DNA of 64,000 nt from CAVSRC01 sp963750065 (GCA_963750065.1 CAVVPK010000048.1:62001-126000), one strand, 5' to 3'; positions 42,875-52,362 are shown, counted from the first letter of the stretch. Translations and numbers: made by a program. The notes: generated from the sequence alone by a model not told the origin.

Positions 42875-43963
42875 CTATTTCGGAGCCGGGACACCCGGCA
42901 GCGGCTTGTTGTCGATATTGGCGTCGATGATCTCGCCGACGAGGTCCTGTGGGTATTCCGCGTTCACAACACCGCCCTTCGGAACCGTCTTCAGCCAAGC
43001 GTCGAGGTCGGGCTGGTTGATAGTCAACAGGGGCACTTCGACGAACTTCGGCACCTGCTTGCCGGCGAGTATTTGCTGGGCGACCCAGAAGGCGACCTGC
43101 GAAACGCTGGGAGTGGCGCCAAGCGAGAACGTCTGGTAGCCACTCGCGGCGTTTTCATCCTTCCACAGCTGCAGTTCGTCCTCGCGGTTGCCCATGATGA
43201 TGATGGGGAGTTCACGGCCCGCCGCCTTGAACGCCTGCGCGGCGCCCCAGCCGTCGCCGCCCTGGGTAAGGACCGCGTCCACCTTGGGCAGTGAGGGCAG
43301 AATGCCGGCGACTTCCTTCTGTGCCACCGTCGCCGTCCATTGCCCGAATACCTCGCCGACGCTCTTGTAGGTCGGGTGTTCTTTCATCATCTTCACGACG
43401 CCCGCATGCAGGCGAGTTTCAAATCCGTCGCCAGCGATACCACGGATTTCGAGGATGTTGGCCGGCTTGTCGCCGAGTTTGCTGGCGATGAAGTCGAGTT
43501 CCGCCTTGGCATAGGAGTCAAGATTGTAGTCAACGCGATAGGCGCACGGCTCGGTGACGCCGCTGGCAAACGCAACCACCGTGATGCCGGCATTGCAGGC
43601 ATCCTTCACCGCGCCGTTGAGCGCCGTGTCGGAGCCGGCCAGCACGATGATCGCATTGTAGCCCTGAAGGATCAGGTTCTCCATCTGCGAGGCTTGCTCG
43701 GTGACGTTATTGTTGGCGCTTACGGTCGTGTAGCCGGCGATCTTGCCGTCCTTCTTGGCCTGCTCGGCCATCAACTCGAAGCTCTTGATCATCACCTGGC
43801 GGAATGAATTGCCCGCATATGAGTTGCTGAAGGCGATCTTCATCTTGCTGGTATCGCCCGTGGCAAGCCCATCAGCAGCCATCGCGGAAAGGGGAACAAG
43901 GGCGCTGAAGGCAAGCAGTGTTGCGGCAAGTGCTGCCGACTTCTTAGGAAATCCTAGTGTCAT
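42875..43963 (-). CDS. CUT2 sugar ABC transporter substrate-binding protein (RbsB-like)
   Basis: A 362-residue periplasmic binding protein of the ribose/galactose type. A signal peptide (core LAATLLAFSALVPL, cleavage near SAMAADG, residue ~30) is followed by MKIAFSNSYAGNSFRQVMIK and the inter-lobe segment VLTQGGDGWGAAQAFKAAGR. GGGAGGATACCC precedes the ATG. First transport gene of the importer, directly downstream of the sugar-acid dehydratase gene. Confidence 0.9.
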   Translation of the reverse strand: MTLGFPKKSAALAATLLAFSALVPLSAMAADGLATGDTSKMKIAFSNSYAGNSFRQVMIKSFELMAEQAKKDGKIAGYTTVSANNNVTEQASQMENLILQGYNAIIVLAGSDTALNGAVKDACNAGITVVAFASGVTEPCAYRVDYNLDSYAKAELDFIASKLGDKPANILEIRGIAGDGFETRLHAGVVKMMKEHPTYKSVGEVFGQWTATVAQKEVAGILPSLPKVDAVLTQGGDGWGAAQAFKAAGRELPIIIMGNREDELQLWKDENAASGYQTFSLGATPSVSQVAFWVAQQILAGKQVPKFVEVPLLTINQPDLDAWLKTVPKGGVVNAEYPQDLVGEIIDANIDNKPLPGVPAPK

Positions 43964-44013
43964 GGGTATCCTCCCGTTGGTTCACTGGTGGAATCCTGCT
44001 TCGTCGGCGCCTC

Positions 44014-45261
44014 CTAGTTTAGGCGAAGCGAGGGGGTTGAGCTGATGGTGTGGTCAGCAAAGTCGGTGTTGGGAAGCGACGGATACCAGCCGGGCCGGCC
44101 GGGGTCGCGGTCGTAGGGGTAGCCGCCAAGCGACTTGTAGAGGTCAGCGTAGAGACCGAGCTTGTCACGGTCGAGCACGACACCAAGACCGGGACCCGTG
44201 GGCACCGAGATGGCGCCGCCGCGATAGGTCATCTTGCCGCCGACAATCACGTCGTCCTTCAGGTGATGGTAGTGAGCATCGGCCGCATAGGTGAGGTTGG
44301 GCAGCACGGCACCAAGGTGCAGCATGGTCGCGAGCTGGATGCCAAGCTCACCTGACGAATGGACGGCGACGTTGAGGCCGAAGGTTTCGCAGATCTGCGC
44401 CGCACGGATGCATGCACGGACGCCGCCCCAGAAGGTCGTGTCGAGAAGGATCACGTCCACCGCGGTGTCGCGCACATTGGTGGCAAGCTGCTCGAAATCG
44501 ATGATGATCGTGTTTGTCGCCAGCGGAATGGCTATCTTTTCCCGGAGATGCCGCATGGCGGCGAAGCCCCAGACCGGATCCTCCAGATAGTCGTTGCGCA
44601 GGGGATCGATGGAACGGGCAAAGCGCATCGCCGCCTCGATGGAGAGCGCCGCATTCGGATCGTAACGCAGCGAGTCGGCGGGGAATGCACCAGCAAGCGC
44701 CCGATAGCACTCCAGTTCATAATCCGGGTGGAACACGCCGGCCTTGAGCTTATGGGTACGGAAGCCATGCACCGCCTTCAACGCCCGCGCATGGTCGACG
44801 AGTTGGTCGATCGCGCGAACCTCACCGGTGCCGCTCTCGGGGTCGGGATAACGAAAGAAGAGATAGCTGGCGAAATCCACGGAATCGCGGAAGCGTCCGC
44901 CGAGAAGCTGGTAGACGGGCACGTCGAGCTTCTTGCCGATGATGTCGAGACATGCGAACTCGATGGCCGCGTGAAGCTGTGTGCGGTTGTTGTAGAGCGA
45001 CGCTGTCGGGTTGCAGATCGCGTAGCGCAACCGATTGAGATCGAACGGGTCGTGGCCAACCAGGTAGGTCTTCAGAACCGCAAAGGCCTGTGCCGCGCTT
45101 TCGCCGCCACCACCCATCTCGCCAAGGCCGATGATGCCTTCGTCCGTGTCGACCTCGACAACGGTGCGTACGAAGCGCCCCCAGTGCGCGCCGTTGCTGT
45201 GCCTGAGCGGCGCCTCCAGCGGCACGGTCACGGTGGTCGCGCGAATGTCGGTGATCTTCAA
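44014..45261 (-). CDS. Enolase-superfamily sugar-acid dehydratase (glucarate dehydratase-like)
   Basis: A 415-residue member of the mandelate racemase/enolase superfamily. Counting from a TTG start at 45261, the active-site set of glucarate dehydratase can be placed: K171-x-K173 (THKLKAG), D201 and N203 (RYDPN), E227/D228 (LEDP), N250 (ATNT), and the D274 / H301 dyad (LLDTTFWGG, AVHSSGELG). The enzyme would remove water from an aldaric or aldonic acid. GGAGGTGGGG precedes the TTG by about 12 bases; longer frames upstream lack similarity. Its neighbours (CUT2 importer, idonate-dehydrogenase-like enzyme, GntR regulator) fit a sugar-acid pathway. Confidence 0.87.
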   Translation of the reverse strand: MKITDIRATTVTVPLEAPLRHSNGAHWGRFVRTVVEVDTDEGIIGLGEMGGGGESAAQAFAVLKTYLVGHDPFDLNRLRYAICNPTASLYNNRTQLHAAIEFACLDIIGKKLDVPVYQLLGGRFRDSVDFASYLFFRYPDPESGTGEVRAIDQLVDHARALKAVHGFRTHKLKAGVFHPDYELECYRALAGAFPADSLRYDPNAALSIEAAMRFARSIDPLRNDYLEDPVWGFAAMRHLREKIAIPLATNTIIIDFEQLATNVRDTAVDVILLDTTFWGGVRACIRAAQICETFGLNVAVHSSGELGIQLATMLHLGAVLPNLTYAADAHYHHLKDDVIVGGKMTYRGGAISVPTGPGLGVVLDRDKLGLYADLYKSLGGYPYDRDPGRPGWYPSLPNTDFADHTISSTPSLRLN

Positions 45262-45406
45262 CGAAACACCCCACCTCCGAAAGGGGCGGCGCACAAACAC
45301 TCGCGGCCGTCCCCGCGCGGGTTTTTGGCAGTCCCATGGGAACCGCTTGACCACCCGACTTTTGACTACCATACCAGTTGTGATTTAGTTTGACTAGTAT
45401 CCTAGC

Positions 45407-45427
45407 CTGATTAGATTGGCTAATCAG
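45407..45427. promoter_or_regulatory. Inverted repeat in divergent promoter, GntR operator candidate
   Basis: CTGATTAG-ATTGG-CTAATCAG is a perfect 8-base inverted repeat 46 bases before the GTG of the GntR gene and about 145 bases before the divergent dehydratase start. A direct repeat TTTGACTA (45361 and 45389) lies beside it. Likely site for the GntR protein encoded next to it. Confidence 0.5.
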
Positions 45428-45472
45428 CGACGATGGGTTGGGCCATGAATTTTCAACAAGAATTCGCGGCTG

Positions 45473-46144
45473 GTGCTGAATGCCGGGGCGGCAGTCGGCC
45501 CGCAGATCTATCGAATCCTGCGGGAGCGGATCATTCGCAACGACATCCTGCCCGGCGCGCGCATTGTGGAGCCGCAGATCGCCGCGGAGTTCTCGGTCAG
45601 CCGCCAGCCGGTGCGCGAGGCGCTAATCAAGCTGTCGGTCGAGGGCCTCGTCGAGGTTCGTCCGCAGCGCGGCACATTCGTTCGCAAGATCGCGGTCTCG
45701 GAAGTCCTGGATGCGCTGTTTGTGCGCGAGGCCATCGAGGCCGACATCGTCAAGGAGCTTGCTAACTCGCTCTTGCCGGAGCTCGCGGGGGAGCTGCGCG
45801 GCCAATTGGCCGAGCAGCAAATTGCGGCGGCTAACAATCCCCAGCGATTTATGGAGCTGGACGAACGATTCCACCGGACGCTCGCCGAAGCCGCGGGCAA
45901 GATCCATGCCCGCAACCTCATCGAGAGCGTCAAGGCGCAGATGGACCGCGTCCGCTATTTCTTCGTCCATCGTTATCCGATGGATGTGTTTGTGGAGCAG
46001 CACGGGGCTATCGCGGACGCCATTGCTGCCGGCAATGCGGAAGAGGCCGAGAAGGCCATGCGCATGCATCTGCGTTACAATCTTAAGAATCTGCCGGCGA
46101 TTGCCGCGAGCAACCCGGAGTTCTTCGAATCTGCGGACAGGTGA
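45473..46144 (+). CDS. GntR family transcriptional regulator (FadR subfamily)
   Basis: A 223-residue regulator. The N-terminal winged helix (IYRILRERIIRNDILPGARI through FSVSRQPVREALIKL, residues ~12-52) is followed by an all-helical FCD effector domain with the metal-site residues in ERFHRTLAEAAG and MRMHLRYN. The start is taken as GTG 45473; no better codon exists in frame because a stop lies at 45446. It is divergent from the dehydratase-importer operon and immediately upstream of the dehydrogenase gene, and should control both. Confidence 0.87.
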   Translation: MLNAGAAVGPQIYRILRERIIRNDILPGARIVEPQIAAEFSVSRQPVREALIKLSVEGLVEVRPQRGTFVRKIAVSEVLDALFVREAIEADIVKELANSLLPELAGELRGQLAEQQIAAANNPQRFMELDERFHRTLAEAAGKIHARNLIESVKAQMDRVRYFFVHRYPMDVFVEQHGAIADAIAAGNAEEAEKAMRMHLRYNLKNLPAIAASNPEFFESADR

Positions 46145-46188
46145 CCCGACGCCTGCCCATCGGCTCCGCACCATGAAGGAATTCACAC

Positions 46189-47229
46189 TTGAAGACCCGT
46201 GTATGCCGTCTTTATGGGCGGTCGGACATTCGCATCGATATTGAAGAAGCCCCGACGCCTCGATCGGGCGAAGTGCTGCTGGCTATTGGCGTAGGTGGCA
46301 TCTGCGGTTCTGACCTGCACTACTACCACGATGGCGGTTTCGGCCCGATCCGCGTGCGTGAGCCGATCATCCTCGGCCACGAGGCGGCCGGCACCGCCGT
46401 GAAGATAGGCGCCGATGTGTCCAATCTCGCCGCGGGCGACCGGGTTGCGGTAAATCCGAGCCGGCCTTGCGGGAAATGCCGGTTCTGCCGGGAGGGCCAT
46501 TTCCAGCACTGCCTCAACATGCGCTTCAATGGTTCGGCTTTGCGTGTTCCACACGAGCAGGGCCTCTTCCGTGACCTGATCGTCGTGGATGCCGCGCAGT
46601 GCCTGCCGGTCAGCGCTGGCACCAGCCTGGCCGCAGCCGCTTGTTCCGAACCGCTGGCGGTCTGCGTCCACGCGGCCATCCGCGCCGGCGAGCTTGCCGG
46701 CAAGCGCGTGCTCGTGACTGGCGCGGGGCCCATCGGAGCCTTATGCACCGCCGTTGCGCGGGAACGCGGAGCCAGTGAAGTCGTCGTGACCGATCTCACG
46801 AACGCGACCCTGGCGGTTGCGACACGAATGGGCGCGACGCGAACGATCAACGTCGGTAGTGACGCAGCAGCCGTCGAAGCCTATTCAGCTGACAAGGGCT
46901 TTTTCGACATCGCCTTCGAATGTTCCGCCGCGCCGGCCGCCCTGCGAACGGCGATCGAGTCCGTCCGGCCGCTCGGCACGATCATCCAGGTCGGCGTTGC
47001 CGGCGACCTCCCCGTCCCGATCAACCGGATCGTGGGAAAAGAGATCGAACTAAAGGGAGCGCACCGGTTTCATGCAGAGTTTGCGGAGGCGGTGCGGCTC
47101 ATAGATCGTGGGATCATCAACGTCGAACCGGTGATTACCGACACGTTGCCGATGGAGCGAGCCCGCGAGGCCCTTGACGTGGCGGCTGATCGGTCGCGAT
47201 CCGTCAAGGTGCAGCTCTCGTTTGCCTGA
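46189..47229 (+). CDS. Zinc-dependent alcohol dehydrogenase, L-idonate 5-dehydrogenase-like
   Basis: A 346-residue medium-chain dehydrogenase. Catalytic zinc ligands C39 (GICGSD) and H64-E65 (GHEAAG), the four structural-zinc cysteines C94, C97, C100 and C108, and the NAD loop GAGPIG (178-183) are all present. GICGSDLHYYHDGGFG is typical of L-idonate 5-dehydrogenase, which interconverts L-idonate and 5-ketogluconate. A TTG start at 46189 is used with AAGGA 8 bases upstream. Placed 44 bases behind the GntR gene, it fits catabolism of a sugar acid by this locus. Confidence 0.85.
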   Translation: MKTRVCRLYGRSDIRIDIEEAPTPRSGEVLLAIGVGGICGSDLHYYHDGGFGPIRVREPIILGHEAAGTAVKIGADVSNLAAGDRVAVNPSRPCGKCRFCREGHFQHCLNMRFNGSALRVPHEQGLFRDLIVVDAAQCLPVSAGTSLAAAACSEPLAVCVHAAIRAGELAGKRVLVTGAGPIGALCTAVARERGASEVVVTDLTNATLAVATRMGATRTINVGSDAAAVEAYSADKGFFDIAFECSAAPAALRTAIESVRPLGTIIQVGVAGDLPVPINRIVGKEIELKGAHRFHAEFAEAVRLIDRGIINVEPVITDTLPMERAREALDVAADRSRSVKVQLSFA

Positions 47230-47299
47230 GCCTCAGCGATCCGATTGGCGGCGTTCTTTGAGTTGATCCTCTGCCGGCGGTTACAGGGGCACATCGGCA

Positions 47300-47975
47300 A
47301 TGGCTCTGCCGGTGATCGTTCTTGGTGGAAGGCTGTGCTGCCAGTGGGATCGCCCATCCAATTTGGATTGATCGCCGAGCATTTCCGGCCGCCGTCGAGC
47401 AATGTGCGGCGGTGGTCGAATGGGCATTCGCCGAAGCCGAGGCGCTTGCGATCGATCCCGAACGGATTGCTGTCGGCGGCGACAGCGCCGCTGGCAATCT
47501 CGCTGCTGCGATGACGATCAAGTTCCGTGGTGCGGCGCAGAAACTGCTGGCCCAGCTGCTGATCTATCCGGCGGTGGAATTCACACAATCCCGGCCATCA
47601 TTCAACGAAAATGCCGACGGTCCGATTCTCAAGGTCGCGGGTATGGCGGCAACCAACGCGATGTATTGCCCGAACCCGTAGGACCTAAAGAATCCGCTCG
47701 CGGCGCCGATGATGGCGCCGGATCATTCCGGCCTGCCACCGGCCTTCGTGGCAGTCGCCGAGCATGATCCGTTGCGTGACGATGGCGTTGCCTACACCGA
47801 CAAACTTGAAGCGGCCGGCGTTCCAGTTGTCCTCGACCGCGGTCAAGGGCTGATCCACGGCTACCTTCGTTCGATGGGCTATTGCGCCGCCGCTCGCGAG
47901 AAGCTCGCCGCAATGAGCAAGTGGCTGAATCATCGGAACAGCCATGCGGTTGCGAGCGATGAGCGGTCCCGTTGA
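47300..47975 (+). pseudogene. Alpha/beta hydrolase (hormone-sensitive lipase family), decayed
   Basis: From about 47322 one frame reads IDRRAFPAAVEQCAAVVEWA and the nucleophile elbow AVGGDSAAGNLAAA, then an in-frame TAG at 47679-47681 interrupts it after CPNP. The same frame continues as DLKNPLAAPMMAPDHSGLPP, then AEHDPLRDDG and the catalytic His region QGLIHGYLRSMG, ending at 47975. The N-terminal part with the HGGG oxyanion motif is lost or scrambled (LPVIVLGGR near 47300 in another frame). Premature stop plus frameshift and missing N terminus mark it as a pseudogene of an esterase. Confidence 0.8.
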
Positions 47976-48235
47976 TCGTATCGTCGCGCAGACCTTCGGA
48001 AATGACCCGCACGGCATGCTTGGTTGCCGGCGACAGGATGCTGAAGCGTGTCCTGCTGAAGGCGGTCTACCGCGCATGGAAAGTACTCGGGCGGCCGGTC
48101 GCGAGACGTCGCGCCTTTCTGCCAATGAGGTGGGGCGAGAAGCAAATTGAGGCCCTCTTGGTCGCGCTCGATGAAATTCCGAGCCGATATGAGTGAACCG
48201 TCTTGCCCCATCGAGGGGCCGTCTTCCACGGCGCG
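47976..48235. other. Intergenic remnant region
   Basis: No gene can be supported. Small open frames exist on both strands; the plus-strand frame ending at 48196 (LKAVYRAWKVLGRPVARRRA) looks somewhat protein-like but matches nothing I recognise and lacks a good start. Confidence 0.4.
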
Positions 48236-49246
48236 CTAGTCGCGCTCCACGAGCTCCGCTTCCAGCACAACACGCCGCGAGGGCTTCTTCCCGCCGACGA
48301 TGTCGATGAGCAGGCGGGCCGCCTCGCGGCCGATGCGATAGGCAGGCTGGCGCACCAGCGACAAATGCGGGTGGAGCTCCAAATTCCACGGAAGCTCGTC
48401 GAAGCCGATGACGTTCATCTCTTCGGGAATGGCGACCCCGCGTTCCTGCAGCGCGCGCAGCGCTCCGACCGCCATGCGGTTGTTGGTGACGAAAAGCCCG
48501 TCGGGCCGCTTCTTGACGTCGAGAATGCGCCCCGCGGCTTCGTAGCCGCCGTTCTCCATGTAATTGGCGTAGATAACCAAGTCGCGGACTTTCTGTCGAC
48601 CAGCGGCGGTAATGGCGCTGTAATATCCGTTGAGCCGGTCCCGGGCGGTCGAGTTCTCGCGCGGCCCCGTTATGCAAGCGATCCGCTCGCATCCTTTGCC
48701 GATGAGATGGCGCGTAGCGAGAGCCCCTGCATCCTTGTTGTTGACCAGCACCGACCCCGACGCCGCCGCAAGGGCCATGTCGACAGCGATGACCGGCAGA
48801 CCGCGGGCGATCAATTCGGAAATATCCGTCCTGCGCGCAGAAGCAGGGCTGATGATGACGCCGGTGGCGTTCTGGTCTGCGACCACCCTCAGATAGTCGC
48901 GCTCCTTATCGATGTTCCGGTCGGCGTTGCATAGGATGACCGAATAGCCGGCAAGCCGGGCGGCGTCTTCGACGCCGCGGCAGATCGCCGTGTAGAAGGG
49001 GTTTTCGATGTCCGTGACGATGAGCGCAATCACTTGGCTCGATTGGCGGCGCAAGCCGCGTGCAACCAAGTTGGGCCGGTAATTGAGCTTCTTCACCGCC
49101 GCGAGGACGAGCTTCCGCGTCGCTGGCTCGACTTCGGCAGAGCCGGTCAGGACGCGGGACACCGTCGATGGGGACACTCCGGCTTCCCGAGAGACGTCCG
49201 CCATCCTGACCACGGAGCCTTGCTCCCGCCGCTTCGATGAATGCAT
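48236..49246 (-). CDS. LacI family transcriptional regulator
   Basis: A repressor of 336 residues with HTH ADVSREAGVSPSTVSRVL near residue 16 and effector domain from about residue 72 (VIALIVTDIENPFYTAICRG). The ATG at 49246 has AAGG close upstream; a start 45 bases earlier is possible. It is the last gene of the unit that begins with the binding protein at 54823, whose promoter contains a TGAAATCGATTTCA palindrome, the likely operator. Confidence 0.88.
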   Translation of the reverse strand: MHSSKRREQGSVVRMADVSREAGVSPSTVSRVLTGSAEVEPATRKLVLAAVKKLNYRPNLVARGLRRQSSQVIALIVTDIENPFYTAICRGVEDAARLAGYSVILCNADRNIDKERDYLRVVADQNATGVIISPASARRTDISELIARGLPVIAVDMALAAASGSVLVNNKDAGALATRHLIGKGCERIACITGPRENSTARDRLNGYYSAITAAGRQKVRDLVIYANYMENGGYEAAGRILDVKKRPDGLFVTNNRMAVGALRALQERGVAIPEEMNVIGFDELPWNLELHPHLSLVRQPAYRIGREAARLLIDIVGGKKPSRRVVLEAELVERD

Positions 49247-49297
49247 ACCTTCAGGCACAAACCCCAAGGAACCCTGCGGCGCATTTAGCACAATTGT

Positions 49298-50056
49298 TCA
49301 ATGGCCGGCTAGCCAAGCCGTGAGTTGCGACCAGAACGCCGCATAGTGGGGCCACGCCAGAAATTCGGGACTTCCCCAATGCGGCGAGCAGTCGGAGGCA
49401 AACGCGGCGACCCGACCCGATCCGTGCTGACCGAGCGTCAGGAAGGGATCGTCGCCAACCGACAGGATCACCTTGGCGTCACCTTTTGCCCGGAGCCGAT
49501 TGTAGCCGAGAAAATACGGCCAGTCGCCCGGAATTCCCGCAAGAACGGGATGGTCGCCGATCACCGTGGGTGTCACTCCCTCGGGTTCCTCAACGCGGTC
49601 GTCGTTTTGGGCTATCTCAACCGGCAGTGCGGCGGCGAGCGGCGAGGTCGCATAGCGCGCCCTCCCCTCGAAACCGCCAAATGACATGTAGCCGCCAATC
49701 ATCAGCAGCCCGCCGCCTTGTGCGACGAACTCGACCAGCGAACGAAGCCGGTTGGGACGGCGCTCGCCCTTGACGAAGACAGCATGCGGAAGCAGCAACA
49801 AATCGGCCGGCAGGTCGCTTAGGACGACGACATCGAAGCGGCTCTTGAGCTCCCCCGCAGTATAGGGAAAGCCTTCCACTGCTTCATGGTTGCGCAAATA
49901 GGTGATGTCGAAGCCGGACGATCTGAGCGCCGCGAGAAGGTCACTGGCGCCCTCCTCGTAGGCCGAGGTCGTATAGCTGTTGGCGCCTTTCGTATGAATC
50001 GCATAGGTGGCCCAACTCTCACCGGCGAACAACACTCGCGTCGCTTCTTCAGACAT
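49298..50056 (-). CDS. Glutamine amidotransferase-like protein (GATase1_like, PF07090 type)
   Basis: A 252-residue cytosolic protein resembling the GATase1-like/ThuA-type fold: VLFAGESWATYAIHTKGANS at the N terminus, FDVVVLSDLPADLLLLP, GGGLLMIGGYMSFGG and a C-terminal RVAAFASDCSPHWGS. The elbow position carries Gly-Gly-Tyr rather than the catalytic Cys of true glutamine amidotransferases, so glutaminase activity is unlikely. Function is unknown; relatives often lie in sugar or amide catabolic operons. It sits between an M20 deacylase and a LacI gene. Confidence 0.75.
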   Translation of the reverse strand: MSEEATRVLFAGESWATYAIHTKGANSYTTSAYEEGASDLLAALRSSGFDITYLRNHEAVEGFPYTAGELKSRFDVVVLSDLPADLLLLPHAVFVKGERRPNRLRSLVEFVAQGGGLLMIGGYMSFGGFEGRARYATSPLAAALPVEIAQNDDRVEEPEGVTPTVIGDHPVLAGIPGDWPYFLGYNRLRAKGDAKVILSVGDDPFLTLGQHGSGRVAAFASDCSPHWGSPEFLAWPHYAAFWSQLTAWLAGH

Positions 50057-50110
50057 GGAGCCCTCACTCAATCTATTGATTCAGAATCGACGCGCAAGGC
50101 GTCGTTAGGT

Positions 50111-51376
50111 TCACATTCGACGAAGCCGTGCCGAGGAATTCGGAGCTTTCTGCGTGCTGCGATCTCGACGAATTTGATCCAGGTCCAAGCTGGACGAGAG
50201 GAGTCTCTCAACGGCTTCGGCATGAACGAAGACCTCGGCCAATTGGACAGCTTCATCAACTTTGTGGATGCGACTGACGTCACCCGGGCCGAAAATCACG
50301 GTTGGGCATTTGAGCAGCCCACTGATCAGCCGGCCGTCCGATCCGGCTGGAAACCCTCGCGGACGGACCTCATCGCGGCCCAGCGCGCGAGCGAGCGCTT
50401 TGATCGGAGTGAGATCCAACTCGGTGGAGAACGGCTTGACGTTGTGCAACTCGCGGACATCCAGCGTGATCACCGGATTCTGCCGGGCCCTCCAGTCCGC
50501 GATGATCGCGTCCGTCTCGGCGATCAGGCAAGACTCGTCAGCCGGATGATAGGTGAAACAGACTTCCATCTCGCAGTCGGCCGCGACGCTGGTTGCACCG
50601 ATGCCGCCCTTGATGCTGCCGATGTTGACGGAAGCCGGCCCAAGCAAAGGATGCGTCTTGCGACGCGGTGCGGTCGCCCACCCCATGAGATCATGGGCGA
50701 GCGTCATCGCCGCTTCAACGGCGCTGACGCCCTGGTGTTTCATGTTGGCGTGCGCCTGACGACCGCCAAACTTGAACAGCATCGCCCGGCTACCAATCTG
50801 GCACGTGGCAATCTCCACGCTGGTCGGCTCGCACACGATCGCAAAGTCGGGAATCCGCCCTTCGGCCAGCAGTTGATCGACGCAGGCAAGCGTTCCCGTT
50901 CCGCCGCCGGCCTCTTCGTCGGGCACGGACTGAATCTCGACATAGCCGCGCAGTGCGCCTGCGGCCTTGGCGCGCGCCACGCCGGCGATCGCGCCCACCA
51001 GACCCGCCTTCATATCGGCTGAGCCGAGTCCGTTCATCCAGCCGTCGACAACGCGCGGCGCCAGAGGATCAATCGCCCAGCCGGGCGTGGCCGGCACTGT
51101 ATCGATATGGCCGTTGAGCAGGACGAACCGCCCTTCCTCCCGACGTCCCCAGGTGCCGACCACCGCGAACATATGTTCGGTCGGTGTCGGCGTGACGAAG
51201 CCGTAGCAATCCTGCAATACAACTTCGTTGACAGGCACGATGCGCACATCGTCCGCACCGGCTTCGCGCATCAAGCTCTCGACCACGGCCTGCGCCGCGG
51301 CTTCCTCTCCGGACAACGAACTCGTTGCAACAAGCCTTGCAAGCGCCTGTTCTATCCAAACCGCATCCCCGATCAC
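50111..51376 (-). CDS. M20 family deacylase/peptidase (ArgE/DapE-like)
   Basis: A 421-residue zinc hydrolase. Metal ligands and catalytic acid can be placed at H90 and D92 (NGHIDTVP), D121 (GSADMKAG) and E154/E155 (PDEEAGGG); a dimerisation domain follows (KFGGRQAHANMKHQG). The family removes N-acyl groups from amino acids or cleaves small peptides. The last ~28 residues are a polar extension not typical of the family. The start overlaps the permease stop by 4 bases, so the enzyme probably acts on what the CUT2 importer brings in. Confidence 0.87.
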   Translation of the reverse strand: MIGDAVWIEQALARLVATSSLSGEEAAAQAVVESLMREAGADDVRIVPVNEVVLQDCYGFVTPTPTEHMFAVVGTWGRREEGRFVLLNGHIDTVPATPGWAIDPLAPRVVDGWMNGLGSADMKAGLVGAIAGVARAKAAGALRGYVEIQSVPDEEAGGGTGTLACVDQLLAEGRIPDFAIVCEPTSVEIATCQIGSRAMLFKFGGRQAHANMKHQGVSAVEAAMTLAHDLMGWATAPRRKTHPLLGPASVNIGSIKGGIGATSVAADCEMEVCFTYHPADESCLIAETDAIIADWRARQNPVITLDVRELHNVKPFSTELDLTPIKALARALGRDEVRPRGFPAGSDGRLISGLLKCPTVIFGPGDVSRIHKVDEAVQLAEVFVHAEAVERLLSSSLDLDQIRRDRSTQKAPNSSARLRRM

Positions 51377-52362
51377 TGTCTGCTCCCCACGCGAAAGCGA
51401 TCAAGCAGCACAGCGAGAATGATGATCGCGCCCGATAGAATCTCGATGATGAACGAATTGACCCCCAGCAGGTTGAGGCCGTTCTGCAGGCAGGCAAGAA
51501 TGAGCGCACCGAACAGCGTACCGAAGACGCTTCCCCTGCCGCCGAACAGGCTTGCGCCGCCGAGGATGACGGCGGCAATCGCGTCGAGCTCCATTCCTTC
51601 CGCCGAAGTCGGCAGACCGGCTCCCAGGCGACCGAGCAATACGACTGCGGCCACACCGCACAGCACGCCATTGATGACGAAAATCAGGAATATGGTTGAG
51701 GCGACCGGCACGCCGGCGATATGAGACGAGGTCTTGTTGCCGCCGATGGCGTAGGTGTGACGGCCGAGCACGGTCTTCGACAACAACAGCGCGACCGCGA
51801 CGAACACTGCCGCCGCAACGAGAAGCGGCATCGGAACGCCGGCGACCACACCGAAGCCGGGAAAGCGCACGTCGTCGGGAATGCCCGCGATCGGATAGCC
51901 ACCGGTGAAGGTCAACGCTGCACCGCGCAACACCGTCATCATGCCCAAAGTGACGATGAAGGAGTTCACGCCGGCCCATGCGACGAGTGCGCCCTTGACG
52001 GCACCGACCAGCGCACCGAGCGCCACCATCGCGAAGATCGTCGCCACCGCATTCAGTTCGGCATGTGCACTGAGGCTGGCCCCGACGACCGCGGAGAGGG
52101 CGAGCGCTGAGCCGACGGAGAGATCGATGTTGCCGGAGAGAATGACAATCGTCATGCCGCAGGAGACGATGATTAGCACCGAAGCCTGCCGGCCGACGTT
52201 GAGCAAGTTGCTCGCCGTCAGAAATTGCGGTTCGAGCAGCGTCAAAGCGATGCCGATGATCACCAGAGCGACAAGCGCGGTGCCGCCGAAGCTATCGCTG
52301 CGCAGAAAGACCGAACGCACGGAAAACGCCGATCGGGCCTCGTTGGCGGCCGACTCAGTCAT
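51373..52362 (-). CDS. CUT2 (Rbs-type) sugar ABC transporter permease
   Basis: A 329-residue RbsC-like permease with SGNIDLSVGSALALSAVVGA near residue 76 and AAVILGGASLFGGRGSVFGT near residue 262. It overlaps the ATPase and deacylase genes by 4 bases each. A single permease gene, so the channel should be a homodimer. Confidence 0.9.
   Translation of the reverse strand: MTESAANEARSAFSVRSVFLRSDSFGGTALVALVIIGIALTLLEPQFLTASNLLNVGRQASVLIIVSCGMTIVILSGNIDLSVGSALALSAVVGASLSAHAELNAVATIFAMVALGALVGAVKGALVAWAGVNSFIVTLGMMTVLRGAALTFTGGYPIAGIPDDVRFPGFGVVAGVPMPLLVAAAVFVAVALLLSKTVLGRHTYAIGGNKTSSHIAGVPVASTIFLIFVINGVLCGVAAVVLLGRLGAGLPTSAEGMELDAIAAVILGGASLFGGRGSVFGTLFGALILACLQNGLNLLGVNSFIIEILSGAIIILAVLLDRFRVGSRQ

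Noticed and set aside
42848..42880. Direct repeat TCCGCCTATT around the binding-protein stop codon
   Set aside because: Only two copies of ten bases with no symmetry or position that suggests function; probably chance or slippage.
47944..48196. Small plus-strand open frame ending LDEIPSRYE before the LacI gene
   Set aside because: Looks mildly protein-like but has no good start, no ribosome-binding site and no recognisable family; left as unexplained intergenic sequence.
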